Assembly: GCF_031846445.1 (NCBI RefSeq)
Contig: NZ_JAVRHR010000003.1
Location: 1 to 64,000, forward strand
Reading direction: 5' to 3'
Length of the DNA: 64,000 nucleotides
Source: Croceitalea rosinachiae
GTDB taxonomy: Bacteria > Bacteroidota > Bacteroidia > Flavobacteriales > Flavobacteriaceae
In this document: one piece after another, positions 55,873 to 64,000 of the stretch
Numbering within the stretch: the stretch's first letter is position 1
How the letters are laid out: the number at the start of each line of letters is the position of its first letter
The notes under the pieces: generated by a model
The model's database searches: none
What the model was told of the DNA's origin: nothing
Seen by the model: only the letters and a program-made list of their open reading frames with translations
Translations under genes and position numbers: made by a program

Positions 55873-56099
55873 AGTTGTTTTTCTAATTCTTTTTTCATGG
55901 CCTCTTTATCCTCTTCGGAAATTACTTGCATGTTAGCCTGTTCGCATAATGATGTAAGCTTACTGTTCTTTGCAGAAAATTGGGCGCAATCTTTATAAAA
56001 GAGTAAATAAACATTAAGTTGAAGAATTTCCCACCAAGTAGCTTCTCCATATTGACTTTTGGTGCAAATTTCCTTTGCCTTTTCACGAGATGTTTTCAT
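55869..56099 (-). CDS. Small protein downstream of the sigma factor, putative degenerate anti-sigma factor
   Basis: 76 aa. Four bp after the sigma gene on the same strand, with starts and stops close enough for coupling. It lines up with the small anti-sigma factors with a zinc motif (H-x3-C-x2-C) encoded beside such sigma genes. Here the window reads Y-L-L-F-Y-K-D-C, so the His and the first Cys are Tyr. Three Cys (12, 38, 52) remain, but not in a normal metal site. C-terminal half is helical and highly charged. Function is an inference from position and shape only. Confidence 0.65.
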   Translation of the reverse strand: MKTSREKAKEICTKSQYGEATWWEILQLNVYLLFYKDCAQFSAKNSKLTSLCEQANMQVISEEDKEAMKKELEKQL

Positions 56100-56103
56100 A
56101 CGT

Positions 56104-56658
56104 CTAAAACCATGTTTGATTCATACAGCCCATGAGCGCCGTACGTGCTCGATGTATCATGACCCATAAGTTGGACGGATTAATTCCTAATTCATTACAA
56201 ATATCTTCGGTACTCATGCCCTGTATTGTTTTCATTGAGAAGACTAAGGACTGTTTTTTTGGCAATTTTGAAATACAATCTTGAATCGCCAGTCCTAATT
56301 CTTCATTTTCCAAAGTTTCATCACCGCCTTTGCTAAATGGGTCTGCGACACGTTCTTCAAGCCAATCTCCTTCTTCTTCAGAGGTGTTGGCATAACTCAT
56401 TCTAACTTCTGCTTTACCTTTTTTTGAATTGATTTTTCGGTAATGATCAATAACTTTTCGTTTAAGAATGGCTATAAGCCATGTGCGTTCGGCAGCTTCA
56501 CCTTTATAATTTTTTGCTGATTTTAATCCTGCAAAAAAAGTTTCCTGTACTAAATCTTTAGCAATTTCAGTATCGCTCACACGTGTAATTGCATAATTAA
56601 AAAGATAATCAGCGTATTTGTCTATCCAAGTATCAGGATGTAATTCGTGAAGGGGCAT
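56104..56658 (-). CDS. RNA polymerase sigma-70 family factor (ECF-like)
   Basis: 184 aa from the ATG at 56658; a TTG at 56679 is less likely because it overlaps the promoter element. Region 2 (about 12-75) has YADYLFNYAITRVSD and DLVQETFFAGLK, with ERTWLIAILKRKVIDHYRK. Region 4 (about 120-180) has LPKKQSLVFSMKTIQGMST and the recognition helix LGINPSNLWVMIHRAR. The two are joined by an acidic linker (EEEGDWLEERVADPF). Likely controls an envelope or stress regulon; paired with the small gene 4 bp downstream. Confidence 0.9.
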   Translation of the reverse strand: MPLHELHPDTWIDKYADYLFNYAITRVSDTEIAKDLVQETFFAGLKSAKNYKGEAAERTWLIAILKRKVIDHYRKINSKKGKAEVRMSYANTSEEEGDWLEERVADPFSKGGDETLENEELGLAIQDCISKLPKKQSLVFSMKTIQGMSTEDICNELGINPSNLWVMIHRARTALMGCMNQTWF

Positions 56659-56676
56659 ATTTGTTTTTCGGAGTGT

Positions 56677-56684
56677 CAAAATTA
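56677..56684 (-). promoter_or_regulatory. Sigma-factor gene promoter, -7 element
   Basis: The minus strand reads TAATTTTG, 18 bp before the ATG at 56658; it overlaps the discarded TTG start. Confidence 0.45.
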
Positions 56685-56783
56685 CAGGTTTTAAGTTAAA
56701 TATCTTTCTTGTCTTAACAAACGACTCAAAAAAATATCACAAGAAGATCACAATCAGTAATTTTGGGCTATGCTTAACACTAG

Positions 56784-58814
56784 TTACGTGTTGATCGCCA
56801 ATAATCCCGCTCGCTCCAATAAGGCCTCAATTTTTGGTTCTTGTCCACGAAAACGCTTATATAGGGTCATAGGGTTTTCTGTTCCCCCTTTTGAAAGTAT
56901 ATGTTCCTTGAACTTTTCGGCAACTTCAGAATTAAAAATATCATATTCTTTAAAGTATGCAAACGCATCGGCGTCAAGAACTTCGGCCCATTTATAGCTA
57001 TAATATCCTGAGGAGTAGCCTCCTTGAAAAATATGAGCAAAAGCCGTACTCATACAAGTTTCTGATGTATCTGGATACAGTTGTGTGCCTTTAAAGGCTT
57101 TAGTTTCAAAATCTTTGACAGCAGCAACGTCAAATGGGTCTTTACCATGCCATTCCATATCTAATTTCGCAAAACTGATTTGACGTAAGGTAGCCATGCC
57201 TTCTTGAAAAGCAGCCGAATCTTTTATCTTTTGAATCAATTCCATAGAAATTACTTCTCCTGTTTCATAATGTTTGGCAAAAAGCTCTAAAGCTTCTTTT
57301 TCGTAGCACCAGTTTTCTAAAATCTGACTGGGAAGTTCCACAAAATCCCAATAGACAGAAGTCCCTGATAAGCTCGGATAGGTAGTGTTGGCAAGCATAC
57401 CATGTAAAGCATGACCAAATTCATGAAAGAGTGTGGTTACTTCGTTAAAAGTTAACAATGAGGGTTTTGTCTCTGTGGAAGGAGTAAAATTGCAAACATT
57501 GGAGATATGAGGTCGATTATCTTCTCCATTCTTTCGGAATTGTGATTTAAAAGAAGTCATCCAAGCACCGCCTCGTTTACCTGGTCTTGGATGAAAATCG
57601 GCGTAAAACAGAGAAATGAAGTTTTGACTTATATCATACACTTCAAAAGTCTTCACATCTTTATGATATTTATCCACATCAAAAACTTCTTTGAATTGCA
57701 GGCCAAATAGTTTTTCAGCCACTTTGAATACTCCATCAATGACATTTTCTAATTTAAAATAAGGCTTGAGCTGTTCATCATCAAGTTCAAAAAGTTTTTG
57801 TTTGAGTTTTTCAGAATAATAAGAACCATCCCATTTTTCTAGCCTTTCAATTCCATCTAATGCGGCAGCGAAATCCTGCAACTGTTGAAATTCTTTTTCA
57901 GCGGCAGGTTTTGCCTTTTCAAGCAATTCGTTCAAAAAAGAAACTACTTTTTCAGGAGTTTCGGCCATTCGCTCTTCTAAAACAAAATGAGCATGGGTCT
58001 GATAACCTAAAAGATTTGCTCGTTCGTGCCTTAATCTAGAAATGGTCAATACATTCTTTTGATTGTCAAGTTCATCACCTTTGAATCCTTTGCTGCCAAA
58101 AGCCAATGAAAGCTGTTTTCTGAGTTCGCGATTTTTGGCGTATTTCATGAAAGGAATATAGCTTGGGTAATCCAAAGTTATCAACCAACCTTCCTTTTCT
58201 TTAGACTTCGCCAATTGGGCAGCTGCTTCTTTAGCCCCCTCCGGCATGCCATCCAAGTCTGATTTCGCGGTAATGTGCATTTCGAATTTATTGGTCTCTG
58301 CCAATAGATTTTCTCCAAAAGTTAACTTCAATTTTGCTAGTTCGGCATCAATTTCTCTTAGACGCTTCTTTTTTTCTTTTGGTAAATTGGCTCCATTTCG
58401 ACTAAAACTTTTATACCGCTTCTCAAGTAATGTTAGTTCTTCAGCAGATAACTTGATGGAATCTTTTTGTTCGTAAACAGCTTTAATTCTAATGAACAAA
58501 CCTTCATTAAGTGTTATATCATTGCTGAATGCAGACAACAATGGAGAAACTTCTTGAGCTATTTTTTGAATTTCTTCATTGGTTTCAGCTGAGTTTAAAT
58601 TAAAAAACACACTTGAAACTCTGTCTAGTTGATGCCCAGAATAATCCAATGCCGAAATGGTGTTCTCAAATGTTGGGGATTCTGTATTGTTGGCGATAGC
58701 ATCAATTTCTTTTCGAGCCTCTTCAATCGCAGCTAAAAATGCAGGCTTAAAATGGGCGTTTTTTATTTTTGAAAATGGTGCTTTGTCAAATCGGGATAAT
58801 AATGGATTCTGCAT
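56784..58814 (-). CDS. M3-family metallopeptidase (oligopeptidase A / Dcp type)
   Basis: 676 aa thimet oligopeptidase-like enzyme that breaks down short peptides, probably in the cytoplasm as no signal peptide is present. Zinc motif HEFGHALHG (about 464) with a downstream Glu in SVYWDFVELPSQILENW. The end of the protein (GYSSGYYSYKWAEVLDADAFAYF) holds the substrate-binding Tyr cluster. Lies 11 bp after purE, so probably co-transcribed with purK-purE. Confidence 0.94.
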   Translation of the reverse strand: MQNPLLSRFDKAPFSKIKNAHFKPAFLAAIEEARKEIDAIANNTESPTFENTISALDYSGHQLDRVSSVFFNLNSAETNEEIQKIAQEVSPLLSAFSNDITLNEGLFIRIKAVYEQKDSIKLSAEELTLLEKRYKSFSRNGANLPKEKKKRLREIDAELAKLKLTFGENLLAETNKFEMHITAKSDLDGMPEGAKEAAAQLAKSKEKEGWLITLDYPSYIPFMKYAKNRELRKQLSLAFGSKGFKGDELDNQKNVLTISRLRHERANLLGYQTHAHFVLEERMAETPEKVVSFLNELLEKAKPAAEKEFQQLQDFAAALDGIERLEKWDGSYYSEKLKQKLFELDDEQLKPYFKLENVIDGVFKVAEKLFGLQFKEVFDVDKYHKDVKTFEVYDISQNFISLFYADFHPRPGKRGGAWMTSFKSQFRKNGEDNRPHISNVCNFTPSTETKPSLLTFNEVTTLFHEFGHALHGMLANTTYPSLSGTSVYWDFVELPSQILENWCYEKEALELFAKHYETGEVISMELIQKIKDSAAFQEGMATLRQISFAKLDMEWHGKDPFDVAAVKDFETKAFKGTQLYPDTSETCMSTAFAHIFQGGYSSGYYSYKWAEVLDADAFAYFKEYDIFNSEVAEKFKEHILSKGGTENPMTLYKRFRGQEPKIEALLERAGLLAINT

Positions 58815-58825
58815 GTATCTTTCTA

Positions 58826-59314
58826 CTATTTCTTTTTAACTTCTTCAGCTCCTTTTAGTACTTTTTGTTTTAGGCCTTCTTTATATAAAATCACTTTGTC
58901 AAGCACACATGTATCAGCAGTGGCGATAATCTGAGCGGCAAGAATACCGGCATTTTTTGCACCATTTAATGCAACTGTTGCTACAGGAACACCACCTGGC
59001 ATTTGAAGTATGGAAAGAACAGAATCCCATCCATCAATAGAATTAGAGCTTTTTACTGGAACCCCAATAACGGGTAAAGGTGATAAAGAGGCTACCATGC
59101 CTGGTAAATGTGCGGCACCACCTGCACCAGCTATAATGACCGAATACCCATTTATGCGAGCATTTTTGCTAAAATCAAACAATTTTTCTGGCGTACGATG
59201 GGCTGAAACTATATCCACATCAACTTCAATATCGAACCCTTTTAAAATATCGATGGCATCTTGCATGACCGGTAAGTCACTGGTACTGCCCATTATTATG
59301 GCTACTTTGCTCAT
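58826..59314 (-). CDS. purE: N5-carboxyaminoimidazole ribonucleotide mutase
   Basis: 162 aa. Converts N5-CAIR to CAIR in de novo purine synthesis. Motifs MGSTSDLPVM, SAHRTPE (the His region) and IAGAGGAAHLPGMVAS; the last is the CAIR binding loop. The presence of purK four bp upstream shows that the class I, N5-CAIR route is used. purK-purE-dcp read as one operon. Confidence 0.96.
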   Translation of the reverse strand: MSKVAIIMGSTSDLPVMQDAIDILKGFDIEVDVDIVSAHRTPEKLFDFSKNARINGYSVIIAGAGGAAHLPGMVASLSPLPVIGVPVKSSNSIDGWDSVLSILQMPGGVPVATVALNGAKNAGILAAQIIATADTCVLDKVILYKEGLKQKVLKGAEEVKKK

Positions 59315-59318
59315 GTTT

Positions 59319-60473
59319 TTATTTGCTAATCACTTTAATTGTTTCTTTTACTTTCTGTGCAACTCCCCGTGCCCTTTCCATATCCTTATCAACAATAGTT
59401 ACGTGCCCCATTTTTCGAAAGGGCCTTGTTTGTTTTTTTCCATAGATATGTGGTGTAACACCTTCCAATTCCAAAACAGCTTCCATATTTTCATAAACAA
59501 CATCACCAGTGTGCCCCTCCGCACCAACTAAGTTGACCATAATACCGGCAACTTTACTTTTGGTATTTCCTAAAGGTAGGCCTAAAATGGCTCGTATGTG
59601 CTGTTCAAATTGATTGGTATAACTGGCTTCAATACTATAATGGCCACTATTATGAGGTCTTGGTGCAACTTCATTGACCAAAATTTTATCATCTTGGGTT
59701 TGAAATAGTTCAACTGCCAATAAACCCACAAGATTGATTTGTTGAGCAACCTTTAGAGCTATTTTTTGAGCTTTTTGTGCAATCTTATCTTCAATGCGAG
59801 CTGGACAAATTACATATTCTACTTGATTGGCCTCGGGGTGAAACTCCATCTCAACCACTGGATAGGTTTTTATTTCACCAGCAGAACTTCTAGCAACAAT
59901 AACGGCCAATTCATTTTTAAAATTAATCATTTCTTCAGCAATACATTCCACATTCGGCAATCCATTTAAATCATCAGATTTTCTAACCACTTTTACCCCT
60001 TGACCATCATATCCGAATTGGGCACATTTCCATACAAAAGGTAATTTTAAACCACCATTATTAATACTATCGTTTATCTCACTAGTGTATACAAACCTTG
60101 TAAAAGGTGAGGTGGGTATATCACTATCTGTATAAAATAACTTTTGAGTTGCTTTGTTTTGTATAATTCTTAATGCTCTTGGTTGAGGAAAGACTTTTAC
60201 ACCCTCTTCTTCTAGTTTTTCAAGAGCATCAACATTAATGTTTTCGATTTCAATGGTCAATACGTCAACATTGCTGCCAAAGTTATAAACGGTATCAAAA
60301 TCTAATAAACTTCCAAGAACAAATTCATCACAGGAAATTTTGCATGGCGCTTCTTCAGAATTGTCTAAAACTTTGGTGTAAATGTCCCATTTTCGGGTCT
60401 CATAAAGAAGCATTTTGCCCAGTTGGCCACCACCAAGAATACCAAGTTTAAAATTTGAAGAAAAATAGTTCAT
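59319..60473 (-). CDS. purK: N5-carboxyaminoimidazole ribonucleotide synthase
   Basis: 384 aa from the ATG at 60473. The upstream in-frame extension of 25 residues overlaps the promoter and was rejected. ATP-grasp enzyme that carboxylates AIR with bicarbonate. GILGGGQLGKML at the N-terminus and RPHNSGHYSIEASYTNQFEQH near residue 265 are PurK hallmarks. First gene of purK-purE-dcp, divergent from hpt-adk. Confidence 0.95.
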   Translation of the reverse strand: MNYFSSNFKLGILGGGQLGKMLLYETRKWDIYTKVLDNSEEAPCKISCDEFVLGSLLDFDTVYNFGSNVDVLTIEIENINVDALEKLEEEGVKVFPQPRALRIIQNKATQKLFYTDSDIPTSPFTRFVYTSEINDSINNGGLKLPFVWKCAQFGYDGQGVKVVRKSDDLNGLPNVECIAEEMINFKNELAVIVARSSAGEIKTYPVVEMEFHPEANQVEYVICPARIEDKIAQKAQKIALKVAQQINLVGLLAVELFQTQDDKILVNEVAPRPHNSGHYSIEASYTNQFEQHIRAILGLPLGNTKSKVAGIMVNLVGAEGHTGDVVYENMEAVLELEGVTPHIYGKKQTRPFRKMGHVTIVDKDMERARGVAQKVKETIKVISK

Positions 60474-60496
60474 ACTGAATCGACTTGTGATGAGAA

Positions 60497-60504
60497 CAAA
60501 AATA
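60497..60504 (-). promoter_or_regulatory. purK promoter, -7 element
   Basis: The minus strand reads TATTTTTG, an exact TAnnTTTG, 23 bp before the purK ATG. Confidence 0.45.
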
Positions 60505-60559
60505 CGTTGAATTCCCAAAAGGGTAAAGGCTGGCGAAGGAAAGCACATTCAAAAAATGT

Positions 60560-60567
60560 TATCTTTG
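60560..60567 (+). promoter_or_regulatory. hpt-adk promoter, -7 element
   Basis: TATCTTTG, an exact TAnnTTTG, 25 bp before the TTG start of hpt-adk. Divergent from the purK element. Confidence 0.5.
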
Positions 60568-60592
60568 CCATCCTCAATAAAAAGGAAAGACT

Positions 60593-61699
60593 TTGATCAA
60601 GATACATGACAAGCTTTTTAAACCCTATTTGAGTGAAGCGCAAATTCTTAAGGCTGTTAAAAAAATAGCACAAGAAATCGCTCTTGACTATAAAGATGTG
60701 ACTCCGATTTTTGTTGGTGTTTTAAATGGGTCTTTTATGTTTGTTTCTGATTTTTTGAAGGAATATCAGTATCCTTGCGAAGTTTCATTTGTGAAATTGA
60801 GTTCCTATCAAGGCTTGACATCTACCGGCATCGTTGAAACCCTTTTAGATGTTTCTGAAGATATTGAAGGACGAAGTGTCATAATTTTAGAAGACATTAT
60901 TGATACGGGTAGAACTTTGCAGCAATTGGTGAATTTGTTTTCTACTACAAATGTCAAAGAATTCAAAATTGCTTCATTGTTTTACAAATCTGAAATTTAT
61001 AATGGGGAGTATACAATTGATTATGTAGGACTTGAGATTTCGGATGATTTTATTGTAGGATACGGACTTGACTATAATGAGTTGGGTCGTAATTTGAGAG
61101 AAGTTTATCAACTAAACCATACAAATATGATTAACCTAGTGCTTTTTGGAAAGCCTGGTGCAGGTAAGGGAACTCAAGCTGGTTTCTTAAAGGAAAAATA
61201 TAATTTGAAGCACATTTCTACAGGAGATGTGTTCAGATATAATATCAAGAATGGTACGGAGCTGGGCAAATTGGCCAAATCGTATATGGATAAAGGTGAT
61301 TTGGTGCCCGATGAGGTCACGATCGACATGTTGAAAGATGAAGTTGAAAAGAATCCAGATGCAGCAGGATTCATTTTTGATGGCTTCCCAAGAACGACAG
61401 CCCAAGCCCAGGCTTTGGATAATTTCTTGGCTTCAAAAGACATGAAGATTAATGCCACTATTGCCCTAGAAGCCGATGATAATATTTTGGTGGCACGATT
61501 ATTAGAACGTGGCAAAGATAGCGGTAGAAGCGATGACCAAGACGAATCTAAAATCCGTAATCGATTTGATGAATACAATCAAAAAACTGCACCCTTGAAA
61601 GACTTTTATTTAGAACAAAACAAGTTTTATACTGTGAATGGTATTGGAGAGATTGATGAGATTACGGAAAGACTTAGTAAGGTGATTGATTCTTTATAA
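60593..61699 (+). CDS. adk: Hypoxanthine phosphoribosyltransferase-adenylate kinase fusion
   Basis: 368 aa. Residues 1-176 form a phosphoribosyltransferase (SFVKLSSY and ILEDIIDTGRTLQ, the PRPP loop at about 98-110). Residues 179-368 form adenylate kinase, with P-loop GKPGAGKGTQ (186-195), DGFPRT and a short LID. Both halves keep their catalytic motifs, so the protein can salvage hypoxanthine/guanine and interconvert adenine nucleotides. TTG start with AAAGGAAAG 4 nt upstream; no ATG fits. An internal ATG at 61127 sits exactly at the domain border and could give free Adk. First gene before the small lipoprotein and obg. Confidence 0.94.
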   Translation: MIKIHDKLFKPYLSEAQILKAVKKIAQEIALDYKDVTPIFVGVLNGSFMFVSDFLKEYQYPCEVSFVKLSSYQGLTSTGIVETLLDVSEDIEGRSVIILEDIIDTGRTLQQLVNLFSTTNVKEFKIASLFYKSEIYNGEYTIDYVGLEISDDFIVGYGLDYNELGRNLREVYQLNHTNMINLVLFGKPGAGKGTQAGFLKEKYNLKHISTGDVFRYNIKNGTELGKLAKSYMDKGDLVPDEVTIDMLKDEVEKNPDAAGFIFDGFPRTTAQAQALDNFLASKDMKINATIALEADDNILVARLLERGKDSGRSDDQDESKIRNRFDEYNQKTAPLKDFYLEQNKFYTVNGIGEIDEITERLSKVIDSL

Positions 61700-61707
61700 G
61701 TTTAAAG

Positions 61708-62157
61708 TTGAAAAAAGTCTATCTATTCATTCCGCTATTGATTTTTGATATTTCTTGCTCTGATATATCTAAGAGATATTCAAATGGAATAGAATATGTT
61801 CATGAGGGAGAGGGTTACAAATATATTTTAAAAGATAATTTCCACGGGCTTTTCCTAGAATCAAATGTTGAGTCTGTAAAGGAAAATGATGATTATATCC
61901 TTTTTTTACAGTCTATTCAAAAAGATAGAATTAGGTATAATGTTTTGAGCGATTTTTATCCTTCTGAAATAGATTTAGATTCTATATTAAAAATTGGGTC
62001 AATCGCAAGAAAGGTAGACTCAACAATAAATGATGTCCCCCATTTGTTTAAACAGATGCAATTTAAGAGGGCCTATTGGGTTTTGGAAAAATCCTCAGAT
62101 TCTCTTTTAGGCCCATTTTCAACATCTGATTTCCGATTTAATTCGTATAATTTCTAG
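61708..62157 (+). CDS. Uncharacterised small lipoprotein
   Basis: 149 aa. TTG start at 61708, 8 bp after hpt-adk. Signal peptide ends in a probable lipobox (FDISCSD, Cys17). The rest is a mixed, mostly beta-looking soluble domain (YKYILKDNFHGLF, DYILFLQSIQKD). I do not recognise a family with confidence. It is inserted between adk and obg on the same strand, so it is co-transcribed but may be unrelated. Confidence 0.7.
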   Translation: MKKVYLFIPLLIFDISCSDISKRYSNGIEYVHEGEGYKYILKDNFHGLFLESNVESVKENDDYILFLQSIQKDRIRYNVLSDFYPSEIDLDSILKIGSIARKVDSTINDVPHLFKQMQFKRAYWVLEKSSDSLLGPFSTSDFRFNSYNF

Positions 62158-62205
62158 TTTGTAACAATATCCTTAACCTAAAGAAGCAATTAATACCTCT
62201 AGAGA

Positions 62206-63204
62206 ATGACCGAAGGCAATTTTGTTGATTATGTAAAGGCATTTGTATCCTCGGGAAATGGAGGTAAAGGGTCTGTACATTTACATCGCGAAAAATATAT
62301 CACCAAAGGCGGTCCGGACGGCGGTGATGGTGGAAGAGGTGGTCATGTTATCATTCGAGGGAACAGTAATCTCTGGACACTTGTAACCTATAAATTCAAA
62401 AAGCATTTTAAGGCAGGCCATGGGGAACATGGCAGTAAAAACCGCAGTACAGGAGCTGATGGAGAAGATGTTTATATGGATGTTCCATTGGGTACTGTCG
62501 TTCGCGATGGTGATACAAATGAAATTTTGTTTGAGATAACCGAAAACGGCGAAGAGAAAATAGTCGCCGAAGGCGGTATGGGCGGTCGTGGAAACTGGCA
62601 CTTTAAAACCTCAACAAATCAGACTCCGCGTTATGCGCAACCTGGGATACCAGGGCAAGAGCACAATATTGTTTTAGAACTTAAGGTTTTAGCTGATGTT
62701 GGTTTAGTAGGCTTCCCCAATGCCGGTAAGTCTACGTTACTTTCTGTAATGACCTCAGCCAAGCCAAAAATTGCCGATTACGAGTTTACCACCTTAAAGC
62801 CCAATTTAGGTATAGTCGAGTATCGCGATTTTCAAAGTTTCGTAATGGCTGATATTCCAGGGATCATTGAAGGCGCTGCTGAAGGTAAAGGTTTGGGGTA
62901 TTATTTTTTAAGGCACATTGAACGGAACTCGAGTTTGTTATTTTTAATTCCTGCAGATAGCAAAGACATTTCTAAAGAATACGAAATATTGCTTGACGAG
63001 TTGCGAAGATATAATCCCGAATTAATTGATAAACAACGCATTGTAGCCATTTCTAAAAGTGATATGCTTGATGATGAGCTACAAGAAATGATGCGGATTG
63101 AGCTTGATAAAGACTTAAATGTTCCGTATCTGTTTATTTCATCCGTTGCTCAAAAAGGTATTCAAGAATTAAAGGATTTACTTTGGAAGCAATTGAACGA
63201 ATAA
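62206..63204 (+). CDS. obg: Obg-family GTPase
   Basis: 332 aa. Ribosome-assembly and stringent-response GTPase. N-terminal glycine-rich Obg fold (about 1-158, SSGNGGKGSVHLHRE and GGPDGGDGGRGGHV), then the G domain: GFPNAGKSTLL (G1), a Thr in TTLKPN (G2), DIPGIIEGA (G3) and SKSDM (G4, normally NKxD). No C-terminal TGS-like extension, as usual in Bacteroidota. Confidence 0.96.
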   Translation: MTEGNFVDYVKAFVSSGNGGKGSVHLHREKYITKGGPDGGDGGRGGHVIIRGNSNLWTLVTYKFKKHFKAGHGEHGSKNRSTGADGEDVYMDVPLGTVVRDGDTNEILFEITENGEEKIVAEGGMGGRGNWHFKTSTNQTPRYAQPGIPGQEHNIVLELKVLADVGLVGFPNAGKSTLLSVMTSAKPKIADYEFTTLKPNLGIVEYRDFQSFVMADIPGIIEGAAEGKGLGYYFLRHIERNSSLLFLIPADSKDISKEYEILLDELRRYNPELIDKQRIVAISKSDMLDDELQEMMRIELDKDLNVPYLFISSVAQKGIQELKDLLWKQLNE

Positions 63205-63259
63205 TCACTCAATTTGACTACCTCAAAAACATTTATTTGTAATTTTAAGTTCATTGTCT

Positions 63260-63781
63260 ATGAAGAACTTGATTTACATAGTGTTCAGCTTTTTACTAAT
63301 TTCTTGTAATACAATAAGGGTAGACTATGATTATGATCGAGCAACCAATTTCTCCAACTATACTACTTATAATTACTTTTCTGATATAGAATCTGGACTT
63401 AGCGAGTTAGATGAAAAACGTTTGGTTAAGGCCCTTGACTCAACTTTGCAAGCTAAAGGATATCTATTGGCTGAAGAGCCAGACTTTTTCATTAATATTT
63501 TAAGCTCAGAGTTTAGAACTGCCTCCAGTAATAATGTTGGTATCGGCGTTGGTGGTGGAGGTGGAAATGTCGGTGGTGGGGTTTCGGTGGGTTTGCCAAT
63601 AGGCAATTCTGGTTGGCAGCGTCAAATACAATTTGATTTTGTTGATAGTCAAAAAGACGCTCTTTATTGGCAAGCTGTCACTGAATCAGGATTTAGAGAC
63701 AATGCCTCACCCAGTGTGCGAGAAGAACGTTTACAGGCCCTAATTGTAAAGGTTTTTAAAAAATTTCCACCCGAGAAATAA
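63260..63781 (+). CDS. DUF4136 lipoprotein
   Basis: 173 aa from the ATG at 63260; a TTG two codons upstream is less likely. Lipoprotein signal (FLLISCNT). DUF4136 stretches YDYDRATNFSNYTTY at the start and VREERLQALIVKVFKKFPP at the end, with a Gly-rich central loop (GIGVGGGGGNVGGGVSVG). The family is uncharacterised. It is 55 bp after obg and may be separately transcribed. Confidence 0.85.
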   Translation: MKNLIYIVFSFLLISCNTIRVDYDYDRATNFSNYTTYNYFSDIESGLSELDEKRLVKALDSTLQAKGYLLAEEPDFFINILSSEFRTASSNNVGIGVGGGGGNVGGGVSVGLPIGNSGWQRQIQFDFVDSQKDALYWQAVTESGFRDNASPSVREERLQALIVKVFKKFPPEK

Positions 63782-63883
63782 GTAATATAAGCCAAAAATC
63801 AGGTTCGGTCATTTCTTTCTACCGTTCAGTAAGAATAGTTTACCGTTGGTCATAAATTACTTTTCTAAAGCTATCTACTCCAA

Positions 63884-63978
63884 TACATTTGCTTCATAAT
63901 TAATACAATAACAAAACAAACATAATGATAGCACTTGTAAAATTAATTGTATCTCTTGTGTTGAGCATTTTAATCTAA
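63884..63978 (+). other. Possible promoter plus 17-codon hydrophobic mini-ORF
   Basis: TACATTTG (63884-63891, exact TAnnTTTG) is followed 33 nt later by ATG (63925) opening MIALVKLIVSLVLSILI and a TAA stop at 63976. The peptide is nearly all hydrophobic and could insert in a membrane. It may be a small toxin-like peptide, a leader of a gene beyond the window, or chance. Confidence 0.3.
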
Positions 63979-64000
63979 TTCATTTATCAACCTTAAAACT

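Noticed and set aside
60474..60548. 25-residue N-terminal extension of purK
   Set aside because: It overlaps the purK promoter element and the ATG at 60473 begins the conserved N-terminus of the family.

Overview
The window reads as chromosomal DNA of a marine-type Flavobacteriaceae bacterium (Bacteroidota). The evidence is AT-rich sequence, a SusC/SusD outer-membrane nutrient system, GldJ and PorV (gliding and type IX secretion), the exbB-exbD-tonB-folC and porV-cdd-pdhA-pdhC gene orders, a fused hypoxanthine phosphoribosyltransferase-adenylate kinase, and repeated TAnnTTTG (-7) promoter elements just upstream of genes. The genus cannot be fixed from sequence alone. No IS element, prophage, integrase or CRISPR array was seen, and coding density is high throughout.

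Layout. 1-7.5 kb: glutamate synthase (gltB-gltD) and an acyl-CoA dehydrogenase. 7.6-12.4 kb: an NhaD Na+/H+ antiporter, an ExbB-ExbD-TonB energy module with overlapping genes, folC and tRNA-Val(UAC). 12.5-29 kb is the accessory, substrate-specific part. It holds a minus-strand SusC-SusD pair with a large Ca-binding FG-GAP/ASPIC lipoprotein, and a divergent plus-strand set of AraC regulator, GMC dehydrogenase, Tat-type small subunit, mannonate dehydratase and BASS transporter. A convergent sulfatase closes it. This looks like a locus for importing and oxidising a sugar or sugar acid. It encodes no glycoside hydrolase, and a perfect LacI-type palindrome abuts the AraC start codon.

29-40.4 kb: a pterin synthase, tRNA-Val(GAC), a DCC protein, murF, gldJ, porV, cytidine deaminase, pyruvate dehydrogenase E1alpha and E2, an M28 peptidase, an SDR, and a cyclophilin gene broken by two single-base frameshifts. 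porU, which sits between gldJ and porV in Flavobacterium johnsoniae, is missing; only 367 bp without a gene lie there. 40.4-52 kb: a six-hairpin glycosidase lipoprotein, SprT-like protease, mannose-1-phosphate guanylyltransferase, DUF389 membrane protein, MlaEF-type lipid ABC transporter, PafA-type alkaline phosphatase, glycosyltransferase plus methyltransferase, and a KAS III-like enzyme. 52-64 kb: glycine decarboxylase, a UbiA-like membrane protein, an ECF-type sigma factor with a small putative anti-sigma factor that has lost most of its zinc motif, purK-purE-dcp, hpt-adk, obg and small lipoproteins.

Most of the window is core metabolism and envelope biology. The parts most worth following up are the 15.9-27.2 kb oxidation/uronate locus, the missing porU, the broken cyclophilin gene, the degenerate anti-sigma protein and the LacI-type operator.
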